A stretch of 27,643 bases of DNA, from NCBI GenBank assembly GCA_036897485.1, contig JAYMTF010000976.1, forward strand, positions 1 through 27,643. Reading direction: 5' to 3'. Position numbers and translations under genes: made by a program. This DNA comes from Pelargonium nanum (taxonomy: Eukaryota; Streptophyta; Magnoliopsida; Geraniales; Geraniaceae). Each line of letters opens with the position of its first letter. Position 1 is the stretch's first letter. Shown here one piece after another: positions 10,314-20,650 of the stretch. Below the pieces are notes generated by a model. That model was not told where the DNA came from and ran no database searches. It was given only the letters and a program-made list of their open reading frames with translations.

Positions 10314-10650
10314 GGGATAATTACACATATCACCCCTCAACTATACACCTTTTAATCCTGGCTACCCTCAAGTATTGAAACTAACTACTGGCTACCCTGA
10401 AGTATGCCAAACTTTTTTTCATCCAAAATTTCCGTTACATTTAACGGAATATTCTGATAATTGATGAGGAAATTTTTGGAATATTTCGTTAACTTTAATG
10501 GAAATTTTGGAATATTCCGTTAACTTTAACGTAAATTTTGAATGTAAAAAAGTTTGGCATGCTTCAGGGTAGCCAGTAGTTAGTTTCAATACTTTAAGGT
10601 AGCCAGAGTTAAAAAGTGTATAGTTGAGAGTTTGTATGTGTAATTATCCC
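10314..10650. mobile_element. Mutator-type MITE with perfect 9-bp target duplication
   Basis: The 337-bp element starts GGGATAATTACACATA and ends with its inverse. The inverted repeats run about 105 bp, so most of the element is one long imperfect palindrome; both arms contain CTGGCTACCCTGAAG and GCCAAACTTTTTT. It is flanked by TTTTCAATA on both sides (10305-10313 and 10651-10659). Long inverted repeats plus a 9-bp duplication are diagnostic of the Mutator superfamily. There is no coding capacity. Confidence 0.9.
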
Positions 10651-10659
10651 TTTTCAATA

Positions 10660-11861
10660 ATCATACTTGATGTCAATTCATTTGTTTTATATTAAAAAAA
10701 AACACAAAGATACAATTGAATGTATTTAAACTTTAATCATATTAATAGAAATAGTTAATCTGGTCTAGTTCTTATAACATTGACGTTAAGATAATACTAT
10801 TTATACGCAGTGAATCATAAAAATATGATATCAAAACTAACCAATGATGTGAATGTTATATTTTTTTTAAAAATATGTGAATGTTATATCTAAAAATAAT
10901 ATGAATATGAACTATCATACGATTTAGCGATCGAAATGTTTCATCTCAAAAAGTTCTTACTATTAAAAAAAATTTACTTGATGTTTCACGCGTAAACACT
11001 GTGAATTTGTTCAATTATAATAACACATCTTCTACTCTATCTTAAACGTTGTTTTTAAGAATGAAGCTACGTTAATAAACCGACTCGACCGATTCAAGAC
11101 TGTTAAGAAATTCCGCCATTCTCAATCCGAACTAGCATGAACTCAATCCAAATCCAATATGTAACCCAAATTACAGGTAGCTTTACGATAGGCATAATTG
11201 GGTTTTCTTATATGATACTTTTGGGAAGGAAAAGAGTAGTACTTTGCAAGTTATATGTATATATTTATAAATAAATAGACTCACGAAAATGTATTATAAG
11301 AAACAAATACTTGAAAATATACCTAAATAAGGTACTTTTTGACGTTTGTTTGGCGTCGTACGGTAGATGGTACTTGTGAGGATTGTCAAGTTGTATAGGC
11401 AAAGCTTCTTCTTCAACATCTGACCTGCCTCACGTGTGCTTTGACTTCTGATTTTCTTTTTCTAAAACAAAATTATATGTTATTATATTGAATTTTAATA
11501 TATTTGAAGACATGCATGTCTCACATTAACGTATGTTTTTATGTAATTAAATACGGGAAAGTCATCTTTCTAGATTCTCAGGACTCCAATTCACGTCTAA
11601 AGAATAAGATATAATTATAATAAATATTAATTCTTTTATATATTTCGTTTTCAAAATAATTGTCAACTAAATTAGTCATTTTATTTTAAGAAAAAAAACT
11701 AAATTAGTTATTTTCTTTTTTATGAAATTAATTATACATAAATTACAAACAATATTTTTTTATTATACAAGAATACAACAAGTGCATAAGAGAGAATCAG
11801 CAATCTCAATTAACTACTCACTGTCTCCAACAATAAGCATTATCTTTGGATGTTTAATACA
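10660..11861. other. AT-rich intergenic stretch, no gene seen
   Basis: About 1.2 kb of AT-rich sequence between two Mutator-type elements. A short direct repeat, TGTGAATGTTATAT, occurs at about 10848 and 10876. No gene, RNA or element ends could be supported. Confidence 0.55.
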
Positions 11862-12089
11862 TTAACTGTGGGGATAATTAAACGTATTTATCCTAAATTT
11901 TACATCTTTTAACTATGAATATCATGAATTTGCTCTAACTTTAGATACCCTAAATTATATACATTTCATTCCATCAGTTACATTTAACGGAATATGCTTA
12001 TAATTAGGTCATGTGCCCAGCACATGATCAATTTTTTTTTTAGTTCCAAAATTGTCTTTCACTATATACTCTTATTCTTCATCAATGCT

Positions 12090-12222
12090 TCGTCGGAATC
12101 ATCAAGTGTCTCGCCGGAAAATTCAAATTCTCGCCGGGAACTACAACTTCTCGCCGGGAACTTCATAGTTCCACCGGAAACTTCAAAATGTTGTCCGAAA
12201 CTTCAAAATGTCGCGGGAAAAT
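12090..12222 (+). repeat. Tandem repeat of about 20 bp, some seven copies
   Basis: Degenerate units near TCTCGCCGGGAACTTCAAA follow one another inside the Mutator-type element. They drift from CGTCGGAATC at the left to CGCGGGAAAATT at the right. A second, shorter array near AAAATTTTCACC follows at about 12349-12396. Confidence 0.7.
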
Positions 12223-12409
12223 TAAAAAAAATCAAATTTTATTTATGCTTATTTTTGATGATTCCACAATCATACATTCAATTCCACATTTTCACAATCA
12301 GTTCCACAATAAATTATACAATCAAACCATTTCAGCAAAATCAGTCCAAAAAATTTCACCAAAAATTGAAAATTTTCACCCAAAATTTTCACCAATATTA
12401 GTCCGACCA

Positions 12410-12790
12410 CCGCCAGAGCAACAAAGATCTGCCCTGCTCAACTCGTGGCCGCCTGACCTCCGGAAATGCAGAGAGAGAGGATGCCAAAAGCTCCATCACC
12501 GGAGATGTAGAGAGATGGAGCTCGATGGTCGACCAGAGAGAGAAGAGAGAGGAGTAGTCGTCGATCTGGGCTAGGACGTCGCCGATCAGGGCTGGGATGT
12601 CGTCGGAGATGGAGGAGCCCAGATCGCTGACGAACAGAGATGATGAGGAAGACGAGGCCAGAACCGACGAGGCCACCGTGCTTCCACCGCCACCGGATCG
12701 ATGATTTGCTGATGGGACTTTGTTGCCGGAGAGAATGCCGGAGATGGGAGTCGGAGTCGTGTAGAGGGGGAGTCAAGAGAACGCCGAAGT
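12410..12790. other. GC-rich, possibly captured gene fragment inside the Mutator-type element
   Basis: Both strands have open frames here: minus 12438-12776 and 12398-12676, and the end of plus 12188-12574. None shows a recognisable domain. The composition, with CCGGAGATGG-type words and GACGTCGCCGATCAGGG-type internal repetition, resembles first-exon or UTR sequence of plant genes. The source gene and coding strand are unknown. Confidence 0.4.
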
Positions 12791-13299
12791 GAACGTCAGA
12801 GTTTGAGAAACTCAGAGATATTTTTTTTTATTTCTTTTTTCTTTATTATTTATTATTAATTACATTTAAAAATAATAAAATTGAAATGGAAGGATATTTA
12901 GGTCTTTATGTCACTTAACGGACAGAATAATAGACATAATGGAATGTGTATAGTTTAGGGTATCTAAAATTAAAGCCAAAAGTTTAGGATATCCAGGGTT
13001 AAAAGGTGTAAAGTTTAGGATAGGTACGTGTAATTATCCCTTAATTGTGCTTTCTTCAAGCTCCCTATAACTCTAGTTCATCACATGCATGGTTTTTATC
13101 ATGGTAATTATGTGTGGTGTGTGTGTGTGTCATTTTGTATAGCAAATGATTCTATTAAAAAAAATCAGAAGTTTAAAAACAAATGAAAACATGACATGTG
13201 GCGCCCAAGCGCCACGTCATCGAGCTCCCCGACTTTGAAGCTCGACTCGAGGTCACATGTTCAAGGCACCTGTCAGTGAAAGACTCGTCTCCAAGCCGC

Positions 13300-13800
13300 C
13301 GGCGACTCCAATGTCTTCTGGCAGCGACTAAGTCTGTTGCATACTCCCAACGCCAACGGTCGTCGGCGACCCCCAACGTCGCCCGACAGTGCCTAAGTCT
13401 GTTGCGTGTTCACAACGCCAACGGTCGTAGTTGACACCCGATGTCACCTGCCATATGCCAAGTTGTCATCGTTCGCCGACAACGCCCAACGTCGCTCGAT
13501 GGTGTTTAAGTCCGATGCGCATTCCCAATGCCAATGATCGGCCCTGAGACCGCCATGATTCCCAATGTTGCCCGGCGATGCCAAAGTCCGTTGCGCACTC
13601 CCAATGCCAAAGTCCGTTGCGCACTCCCAATAATCGTCTCCGTGAATGTCGGCGACGCACAACATTGCTCGGCAGCACCCAAGTCTTTTGTGTTCTCCCA
13701 AAGCCAACGCTCGTCTCTGGGAATGCCAAAGACGCCCTATCGCCTGGCAGTGCCCAAATCCGTTACGCGCTTCCGATGTCAATGGTCGTCGTTGACACCC
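13300..13800 (+). repeat. Tandem repeat of about 66-100 bp, six copies, in element A
   Basis: Units start near CCAACGTCGCCCGRCAGTGC and contain AAGTCYGTTGCGC and CCAACGCCAACGGTCGT. Copies begin at about 13307, 13373, 13487, 13560, 13660 and 13735. The copy at 13560 contains a short internal duplication of GCCAAAGTCCGTTGCGCACT. Open frames across this array arise from the repeat composition. Confidence 0.75.
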
Positions 13801-13825
13801 GTCATCACCCTCCGATGCCAAGTTT

Positions 13826-13985
13826 GTCAACCATGTCAGCCATGATTGAACAACCATGCTCATCAACCGTTTTGGCAAACCATGTTGGCCAACCATGCTC
13901 GTCAACCATGGTGGCCAATCAAGCTCGTCAACCATGCCAACCATATGGCCAACCACGTCATCTAACCATGTCAAACAAGCCAAGA
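13826..13985 (+). repeat. Short tandem repeat, CAACCATG-type units, in element A
   Basis: About eight degenerate units near GGCCAACCATGCTCGTCAAC follow the longer array directly. Confidence 0.7.
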
Positions 13986-14279
13986 AGGGTAGAAAACCAA
14001 TTCTAGAGGAAGTGGCAAGACGAAGAAGCCTCCCCAACAGTAAAAAGATCTCCCGGATCGGCCCGAGAGCATGATCAGCCATCTCTGTCGTGACAGGATT
14101 GACGGCTGTCGCGACAGCCTTGGCCAGCAAGCTCTGTTATGACAGTCTTAGTCAGCTAGGCTTGTTGCAATAGGGGTCCGTGCCAGGCTCTATTTTGGTC
14201 GTTTCTTCGCCCCGATGTAGTGTTCTCATGTCCTGCAAGTTCTATGACCTCATGTACATATTTTCCATCCCAGATGACC

Positions 14280-14570
14280 CGTCAAGTCATCCTGGAAGCT
14301 ATTTGCCGCTCTGAATCGTCTCAGAAACATTTCACAAGTCTCGAACCCTTCGGACGCTAGCCCTCGTGGTAGAGGCTTATAGGGGCTTCTTCGTACGCTT
14401 CCGAGTATATGGGTCATACAAAAGCACATCAAATCACCCGACGCCCTCACACGATGCGTCCAGAAAACAAGACATAATTCACAAGACTTGAAGCTCCAGG
14501 ACGCTACCGAACATGGTAGAGGCTCCTTGGGGCATCGACGTACACCTCGACACATGAGGGATGTACGGGA
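14280..14570 (+). repeat. Two-copy repeat of about 147 bp in element A
   Basis: The segment with TTCACAAGTCTCGAA, GGACGCTA and GTGGTAGAGGCT around 14331 recurs, diverged, as TTCACAAGACTTGAA, GGACGCTA and ATGGTAGAGGCT around 14478. Confidence 0.65.
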
Positions 14571-14612
14571 ATTGTCGTCCATGCCCGGCGCCTACGTACA
14601 CACGCCCGTCGT

Positions 14613-14658
14613 CCAATCACGCGATGACACGTGGCATATATTTGAGGTTAGTATAAAT
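14613..14658 (+). promoter_or_regulatory. LTR promoter module: CCAAT box, G-box, TATA box
   Basis: CCAAT, then TGACACGTGGC with a CACGTG G-box core, then TATAAAT within 46 bp. The same order is recognisable, with decay, in elements B, C, D and F. Transcription would start near 14685 and run through the ATTCTCAC hairpin. Confidence 0.6.
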
Positions 14659-15140
14659 ACCCCTCTTCTAGTCAAAGTTCTATATTTCTCTCTCTAAAAT
14701 GCTTTCAGGAGTTTTGTGTATCTCGGTCGAGATCTCATTCTCACGCCTGAGGCGACGTCCCGGGAGCACCCTAAGTATCTTGTTCTTTGGTGTATTTTTC
14801 ATCGCAGGTCAAAGGTCTGACAGACATTGCCGAGGAACCTTGACATTGGACAAGAGAGTCTTATGAATTAGAGAACTCTATACTTAGGAAAATCTTGAAA
14901 CACCAGAACAAGACGCTAACAATAATCTAGTGTGTCGCGTTGACCCATGAAAAACAGGCGCATCAGCTAGTAAAATGAACGAATTTTGTATCTGAATAAC
15001 AACATATTTGCTCCAATTTATAATGTCATGAACATAAGAAGAATGGCCGAAATGCAACTTAGTTATGTAATAATTTTCAAACTGTCAACCTCTTTTTTTT
15101 CTTTCTTAGTTATGTAATAATGTTCTTAATCGGGATAAAG

Positions 15141-16698
15141 GTTTTTTTGGTACCCAAAGTTTGGCGTGAAACCCAATTTAGTACCCAGACTTTTATTATA
15201 CCAGAATTAGTACCCACACTTTTATTTTCCATCCAATCTAGTACCTACCGTCAACTCCCGTCAATTTCTCCGTCAAACGCCTAGCTGGAAAAAATAGTAC
15301 AAATGGCATCCACGTGGCAAAACTTACCACACTCTCAAAGCTGACATGGATATTATTTAATTTTTTTAATTAAGAAATAAAAATAATATGAATCTCTCTC
15401 TCTCTCTTCCCACACTCTCTCTCTCCCACTCTTGCGACCTCTCCCTCTCTCGCGATCACAGACCGGCGGTTGCGGCGAGGCGGTGAATCAGCACATACTG
15501 AAATTGCAGCGACCGGCCACGTCTCCGATACGGCGAGGCAGTCTGAGGCTCTCAAAGCCTTAAACCTCTCTGAGGCTCTCAACCGTATCCGATTTAGAAA
15601 ATAACTTCGAAATCTGAAATCTACAGCTAATTCACTCCAAACTGAACTGCAATTCAACACTCCATCATAAGCCAAAAAAAAAAAAAAAAACTAGCTAGCG
15701 ACACTCGAGCGCAACTTCAACCACAAGCACAGATTGATACTAATAGCACCAAATCATGTAAAATCAAACTACATTTTCGAGGAAAACAAACAGAAAAGAG
15801 TATCACCTGTGAAATATACTGTTTCTCGAGAATGTGTTTTCCCGAGAAAGCAAAGACCGAAGAAGTTGCAGAGAAAGGTAGGTAGGAATGGGAAAGCGGA
15901 GGCCGAGAATTGATAGAAGGTTGAGGAAATCTGAACAAATAAGAGCTTTGTTTTGGAGAAGGAGGCGTCAATTGAGGAACCAAAATCAAGAGCATAATAG
16001 TAAATAGTAGAAGTAGAATTAGAGTGAGGAAGTTACCAGATTTGATTTGATCTCTCAAATTTATGTGATTTGAACTAAAATATCATTAACCTAATATCCA
16101 GACCTAACTAGATGTCGGAGGGGAGAGAAAATAGTATGATACTAATTTTTACACAAAAAACAGAGGCGGTGATAACGACTATTGACTTCTCCATTGTCTG
16201 TCTCCAATTGCTCAGATTGCTTCGATTTTTCTTTTTTTTAAAATAGTTTTGGGTTAGTTTTTTTTTATCTGTAAGTACGATTTTTGTTGGTTTTGGGTTA
16301 ATTCTTGGATGTGTAAGTTTGATTTTTGGTTAGAAGAATTCAAGTCTTGATTAGATTTAGATAACTTGAAGTTTTTGTTGCCGGAAAATTCAAATTTCCG
16401 ACAAGGACCGTTCATCTATTAAATTAAAAAAATATATATATCCACGTCAACGAGACACATCATCGATAAGTTTGTGTAAATTTTTGCCACGTAAACAATT
16501 CTTCTTACATGTCAGCAATTTGAGTACATATGAACAAGACTTAACGGATTAGTTAATCGGTTGTAACGGCGGGTACTCAATTGGGTTAAAAATAAAATTT
16601 TGTGTACTCAATATGGTGGAAAATAAAAGTGTAGGTACTAACTCTGATACAATAAAAGTTTCAGAAATAGATTGGGTTTCATGCCAAATTTGTTTTAA
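15141..16698. mobile_element. Element with inverted repeats of about 200 bp and gene-like interior
   Basis: The left arm (about 15150-15350) matches the reverse complement of the right arm (about 16450-16698). Paired blocks include TTTGGCRTGAAACCCAAT, ACTTTTATTRTAYCAGARTT, AGTACCYACACTTTTATTTT and GCTGACATG. The ends are placed near GTTTTTTTGGTACCC on the left and the inverse of an AT-rich end on the right. No clean target duplication was found, so the outer bases may be off by some 10 bp. The long arms suggest the Mutator superfamily. The interior holds a CT-rich and GC-rich stretch (15390-15560) and an 18-base A-run near 15674, like captured 5'-UTR/exon sequence. No transposase is visible. 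Confidence 0.62.
15390..16058. other. Possible captured host gene fragments
   Basis: On the plus strand a CTCTCT-rich stretch turns into GC-rich sequence near 15460-15560. On the minus strand 16058-15717 is open, with a hydrophobic segment (LTLILLLLFTIMLLILV) followed by Pro/Ser-rich sequence, but the frame has no ATG before that segment. No family is recognised and either reading may be chance. Confidence 0.3.
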
Positions 16699-16709
16699 AT
16701 TTTTCGTGC

Positions 16710-17107
16710 TAGCTAGCAATTGCTTTTTTATGACATATTATGTTTTAACCCATAAATCATCTCAAATTGTCACATGATATAACAATCACATCATAACAAC
16801 TACATAATTCAACAACTTTACTAACCTTTGCTTTTCTCAAATATTGGAGCTTCAACATCATGCGGTATATACAGAAATATAATTGAAGTCGAATGATTTT
16901 TATTATTATTAAAAAGTGTCATATGATTTGTTACAAAAACATCTTACAAAATAACTTGAAAAAAGTCCGTTAGAGTTTATTACTCGTTATTTAATTTTTT
17001 TATTGCAAAACTAATTATTTATTATTTCAAAGCGTAATATAACCAAAAAGTTATAAAATTAGGTGATTCGCCACAAATAATAAAAAATAAGTTAGACAAT
17101 AACGAAA
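16710..17107. other. AT-rich stretch, no gene seen
   Basis: Low-complexity AT-rich sequence between two elements; nothing identifiable. Confidence 0.55.
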
Positions 17108-18468
17108 CGACACGTGACTCATTCAGTCATACAAAAAGTCAGTACGAGTCAAATATAAGACTTCGGGCGGGGCAAAACCCGATGTCAAGTCAGTCGGATC
17201 ATGATCGAAACGAGACCGGTGAGCGTGTGAATAGGAATCTCCCCGCGCAAGTCAACGACCGAGTCCAACCTTCCCGCCCATTACATATCCAAGGATCCGC
17301 TTATCCGCGTGAGCCAATGTTGTCCGGCTTCGTACAATCCAGTCCACACCCATGTGCAGGCACTGTCCGATCTGCACCTAGGCCGCTCGCGCTAACGCTT
17401 GCTTGAGATACATGCGCCATCCGCCCACGCGGCCAAGCTTCCGCACCAACACTCCTCTGCACCGAGCTCTATGCGCCAACCCATCAGTGCGAGCCACACC
17501 TGCGCCGAACTCCATTCGTGCCAAAGCCTCTCTACTCCCATGCGTCCGCGCCAATACTGTCTGTGCGTCCCACTTCCCGCAAAACAAATCCTACTACACT
17601 CACATCCGTGCGCGAGCCCCGTGCACCCAGGCACCATACCCTCCATGTGCATACGCACACCGCACGACCACTTTGCGCACCTTCACACCACGTCCTGACA
17701 AGCGCTCGACGGTCTGGCTTCGCCCACGCTCGCACATACCCATGTCCACACTCTTCCAAACCACCACACTCATCCAATGAGACATGAAGACATGTTCGCC
17801 ATATTCCGGGACATGAACATCGAAGCCAAGGTTCGGACAAGAGGCTTCGACCAAAGTTTCACTTTGCTCTTCCAAGTGGCAGGAGACCAAAAATCAGTAG
17901 AAGTCTGTTGGCGAGTAGAACCAGCAGGCGAAGAGAGAGAAAGGATTGAGATCAATGTTTGCACTGTTGGTGAGTAGATTCAATAGACAGAGAGACAGAA
18001 AAAACCAAAATGCCCGCGGCCCCACCTCGACATCAACCAATTAGAGGCCGACATGTGTCATGTAAGCTTGAGGAATAAAAAAGGAGTCTCAATCCCAAGG
18101 TAAAAGGTTCAGTCAATTCTCCACATAAACACTGCTCGCAAGAACCCGAAAACGCACTCAAACATTCTTCATGTTCTTCTTAAGTTCATCGCAATATTCG
18201 TGCGTTTTTCGATATTCAAACGAACTACGAGGATTTGTTTCTCAGTCTTAAGTTCCTATTCTGTTTGTGTCGAGACTTATTCTCACGCCTGGAGGCGGTC
18301 CCTCGCCTGCGCAGGCTACAGTTACTGACTGGACTTGGAACATTGCTACCACCAGATACCCAAAGACATAAAATTAATGACTAGTCAACCTACCTTGACT
18401 AAGGATAAGAAGACCAAGATGACAACGTATTGAGCCTTGTATTTGACCCAGGAAAAAGAGTCAAATCA
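17108..18468 (+). mobile_element. LTR-like element B
   Basis: It starts CGACACGTGACTC, with a small hairpin TGACT-CATTC-AGTCA, and ends GACCCAGGAAAAAGAG then TCAAATCA. In between lie a GC-rich stretch (17230-17760) of degenerate CATCCGYGC-type words, CCAAT (18037-18041), GACATGTGTC (18050-18059), and TTATTCTCAC with hairpin CGCC-TGGA-GGCG (18286-18297). Element C at 23779-25107 aligns with it along most of its length. Shared runs include TCTGTTGGCGAGTAGAA, GCCCCACCTCGACATC, CCCAAGGTAAAAGGTTC and GTTCATCGCAAT. Several open frames of 60-125 residues in the GC-rich part lack any domain and are not treated as genes. Confidence 0.65.
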
Positions 18469-19040
18469 CTTGGGGCTTGAATATCAACTCACCTAAACAA
18501 GTCTGAAAAAAAAATCGAAAATCTAAATTATTCGTGAGACACTCGGTTCACAGAACAACCCGAAAACAAAAAATTGAAACTATCAAACTAAGCCACAATG
18601 GCTAAATCATCTCGAAAAATCAAACCAAAGGCACCTGAATCCTCCTCTACAACCTGAAGAGCGCGAACAACTGATAACGATTGCACTTAGAATTCAAGAC
18701 GACCACGTGGATGGCTTTGCCAGCGGCCCCTCGCAACTATTGGGTATGCCATCTGACTCGCAACAAACTTGAAGGCTATTTAATCCGATGACTCTGCAAC
18801 CGCCTCATGCTGCCCTGCGCGCATACCAATAAAAAACCTACTGCGAATCTACGCCGCACTGTGAACCTTAACAACCATTTAACTTGCTATCAAATCAAGA
18901 CTCGCTATCTTAACGAGATAAACTGTAATTTGTTATATGACAATCCAAGAGAATGCCGCCACGTTTAAAATCAAAAGAAGCCGTAGCGGAACAAAAATCC
19001 TAACCGACTCTCAAAACGGGAGAGAGAAAGAAAGAGTCAC
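18469..19040 (+). other. Possible internal-region remnant after element B
   Basis: This stretch follows the end of B and is richer in GC than the AT-rich DNA after 19050. A short frame, ATG at 18598, reads MAKSSRKIKPKAPESSSTT and stops; a basic start of this kind would suit a gag leader but is not diagnostic. No convincing primer-binding site follows B (the sequence reads CTTGGGGCTTGAATA). No RNA gene is seen. Confidence 0.3.
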
Positions 19041-19586
19041 AACCCTATATTTTTTTTATCTTCGTTATATTTAATTTTTAGTTTTAGTGATAAACAAAAT
19101 TATATACAATGATAATATGTCATTATATTTAAAAGAAATTTATTGACATATATTAGATGGTCAAGTTTAGAAATTTTTTTGTTTAAACTAAATTATCAGT
19201 GAAGTTATCTCGTTTGATTAAAAATACTAAATTTAGCAAGTAACTCCACTTCGAAAAATACACTAAAACGAATGTATAGAATTTAATATGATGACATCTT
19301 CTTATTTAATTGACCAAAATTATATTAAGAAAAACTTTGACTTATATTCTACATTATCTTGCATTTTATTGTATTCATCCTTATATATCGCTACACTGTT
19401 CAAATGCACTTGATTTACACCATTTCTGTTTTAGTGTACAAAAAATTATTACGGTGATCATACATGAAAAATTATCCGAAAAATATCTAATAGAAAGTAG
19501 ACACGTGTAATTGAATATCAAATGACTCCGCGACAAAGAAGAAAAATAATATTTGGGCTCCTCGAAATAGCCCAATATACTCGTCA
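19041..19586. other. AT-rich stretch, no gene seen
   Basis: Low-complexity AT-rich sequence with two overlapping open frames of 66-68 residues on opposite strands and no recognisable domain. Confidence 0.5.
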
Positions 19587-19743
19587 TGTCAAAGGATTAT
19601 TTTTAACATGAGGAGTTCCAAAAATGGAAGTCAAATCGGATCACAAATGTCCTCTAACGGTTCACAAACAACCGAAAATACAAAAAAAGACAGACAAAAG
19701 GCTTCACGCGCCCCCATGCACCAAACGCACCAATATATGTCTG

Positions 19744-19866
19744 TCACGTGTCATACGCGCACTCACGTGCCATCAATCCTTCGACATCACTCCCCACGTG
19801 TTACCTTATTCTTCCCTTGTTCGTCACGTCAGCTCGAAACCCCGCCTGTTTTGCAGCTCCACGTGG
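19744..19866 (+). promoter_or_regulatory. Cluster of five ACGT-core elements
   Basis: Within about 120 bp the words TCACGTGTC, TCACGTGCC, CCACGTGTT, TCACGTCAG and CCACGTGGC occur. These are G-box/ABRE-like sites for bZIP and bHLH factors. Any activity is unproven. Confidence 0.5.
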
Positions 19867-20405
19867 CGGTGTCACCATGCTCTTCTCATCCGTGAAGCAT
19901 ATGATCGTCTTCTTCAGCAAGTCTTGCGACTCCACATGTTGGGTGTACCATCTTTACTTCATCCGCGATATCGAACACTCCAACTACTCTTGCAGCTACG
20001 CGTGTCCAGCTACATTGTTCTTCCTCCGAGCGTGAAGCAGATGATTAAAGCCCCAACCACTCTTGTAGTTGCACCTATCCAAATTAACCAGTGGAAGAAG
20101 ATACTAGCAACATGTGATCATTGCCAACTCATTACCCTATGTTTCAGCTCCAGGTGTGTAGGTGCACAAATACTTCTACACCCGCGTTACACCTAATCAC
20201 CCTCGCCTCAACAATCGTTTTTGCACCTGCACGTGTTCAGGTGTATCGTTTCTCTTCCACAACAGCTGCACTCTCGATCATGTCCCTCTCACCCTCAACT
20301 CTTGTAGGCACACCTGTCCTGGTGTATTATAAAATGATGAAGCTTGCCACACTGGACCATCTCCACTTCAACACTACTTCTTGAAGCTACATGTGTACCA
20401 TTGTA
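19852..20405 (+). repeat. Degenerate tandem repeat of 64-81 bp, eight copies
   Basis: Units begin near TCTTGYAGCTMCAYGTGT and run into GTGTAYCAT and CTTCATCCGCG-type words. Starts lie at about 19854, 19922, 19986, 20060, 20141, 20219, 20299 and 20379. Two copies also share GTGAAGCADATGAT. The 190-residue open frame at 19624-20196 overlaps this array and has no recognised domain. Confidence 0.65.
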
Positions 20406-20506
20406 GTGAACCTCCTTAACCCGCATTGCACCTGATAGCCCCACATCTGGTCTATTCCATCAAGCCACCCAATCAATTCAGATCGCTCAATCAAGCCAAG
20501 ATCGAC

Positions 20507-20650
20507 ACCAAGGCATGTTGGGCCAGGCGATTTAAGCGCTTTGGATTCCATTTGAGGCCACGGGTTCGATCCTCCTTGTAGATGGTACGGAGTGAGATTA
20601 TGAGGATAAAGGGGAGAGCTACCCTCTGTTGTGTAGCTCAGTAAAAAAAA
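20507..20650 (+). mobile_element. tRNA-derived SINE, inserted in element G
   Basis: A B-box GGGTTCGATCC sits at about 20562-20572 and a degenerate A-box region lies upstream. The 3' body AAAGGGGAGAGCTACCC, CTGTTGTGTAGCTCAG and an A-run matches the SINE at 3423-3576. Direct repeats CAAGATCGAC (20497-20506) and CAAGATTGAC (20651-20660) flank it, with one mismatch. The tRNA-like heads of the two SINEs differ much more than their tails. Confidence 0.85.

Larger units (their letters stand above)
11871..13040. mobile_element. Mutator-type element with gene-like interior (Pack-MULE candidate)
   Basis: The 1170-bp unit starts GGGATAATTAAACGTA and ends with the inverse of GGGATAATTACACGTA. Inverted repeats of about 110 bp share TATCCTAAA, CTTTTAAC and TTTAGATACCCTAAA. 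Flanks are TTAACTGTG (11862-11870) and TTAATTGTG (13041-13049), a 9-bp duplication with one mismatch. The termini belong to the same family as the MITE at 10314-10650. The interior (about 12000-12830) changes to GC-rich, codon-like sequence between 12410 and 12790, unlike the AT-rich arms, as seen when a Mutator element has captured host gene fragments. No transposase is visible. Confidence 0.82.
13192..14965 (+). mobile_element. LTR-like element A (solo LTR candidate)
   Basis: It starts TGACATGTGGCGC in a hairpin, GTGGCGC-CCAA-GCGCCAC, closed by TGAC and GTCA. Near the 3' end lie CCAAT (14613-14617), TGACACGTGGC (14625-14635), TATAAAT (14652-14658), a CT-rich stretch and ATTCTCAC followed by the hairpin CGCC-TGA-GGCG (14744-14754). 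It ends in TTGACCCATGAAAAACA and then GCGCATCA. The TG...CA ends, single TATA promoter and size of 1774 bp are those of an LTR. Similar modules recur in B, C, D and F. No 5-bp target duplication or gag-pol is visible, so solo LTR is an inference. Confidence 0.6.

Noticed and set aside
12398..12776. Overlapping minus-strand open frames taken as a gene
   Set aside because: Both frames stay open over the same bases, neither shows a domain, and the stretch lies inside a Mutator-type element; kept only as a possible captured fragment.
13444..14130. 228-residue minus-strand open frame
   Set aside because: It runs through two tandem arrays of element A, starts with a non-ATG codon and has no recognisable domain; the openness follows from the repeat composition.
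17182..17977. Several overlapping Pro/His/Arg-rich open frames on both strands
   Set aside because: They lie in the GC-rich part of element B. Many frames are open at once and the equivalent part of C does not preserve any of them.
19624..20196. 190-residue plus-strand open frame
   Set aside because: It overlaps the ACGT cluster and the eight-copy degenerate array and shows no domain or codon-like conservation between units.
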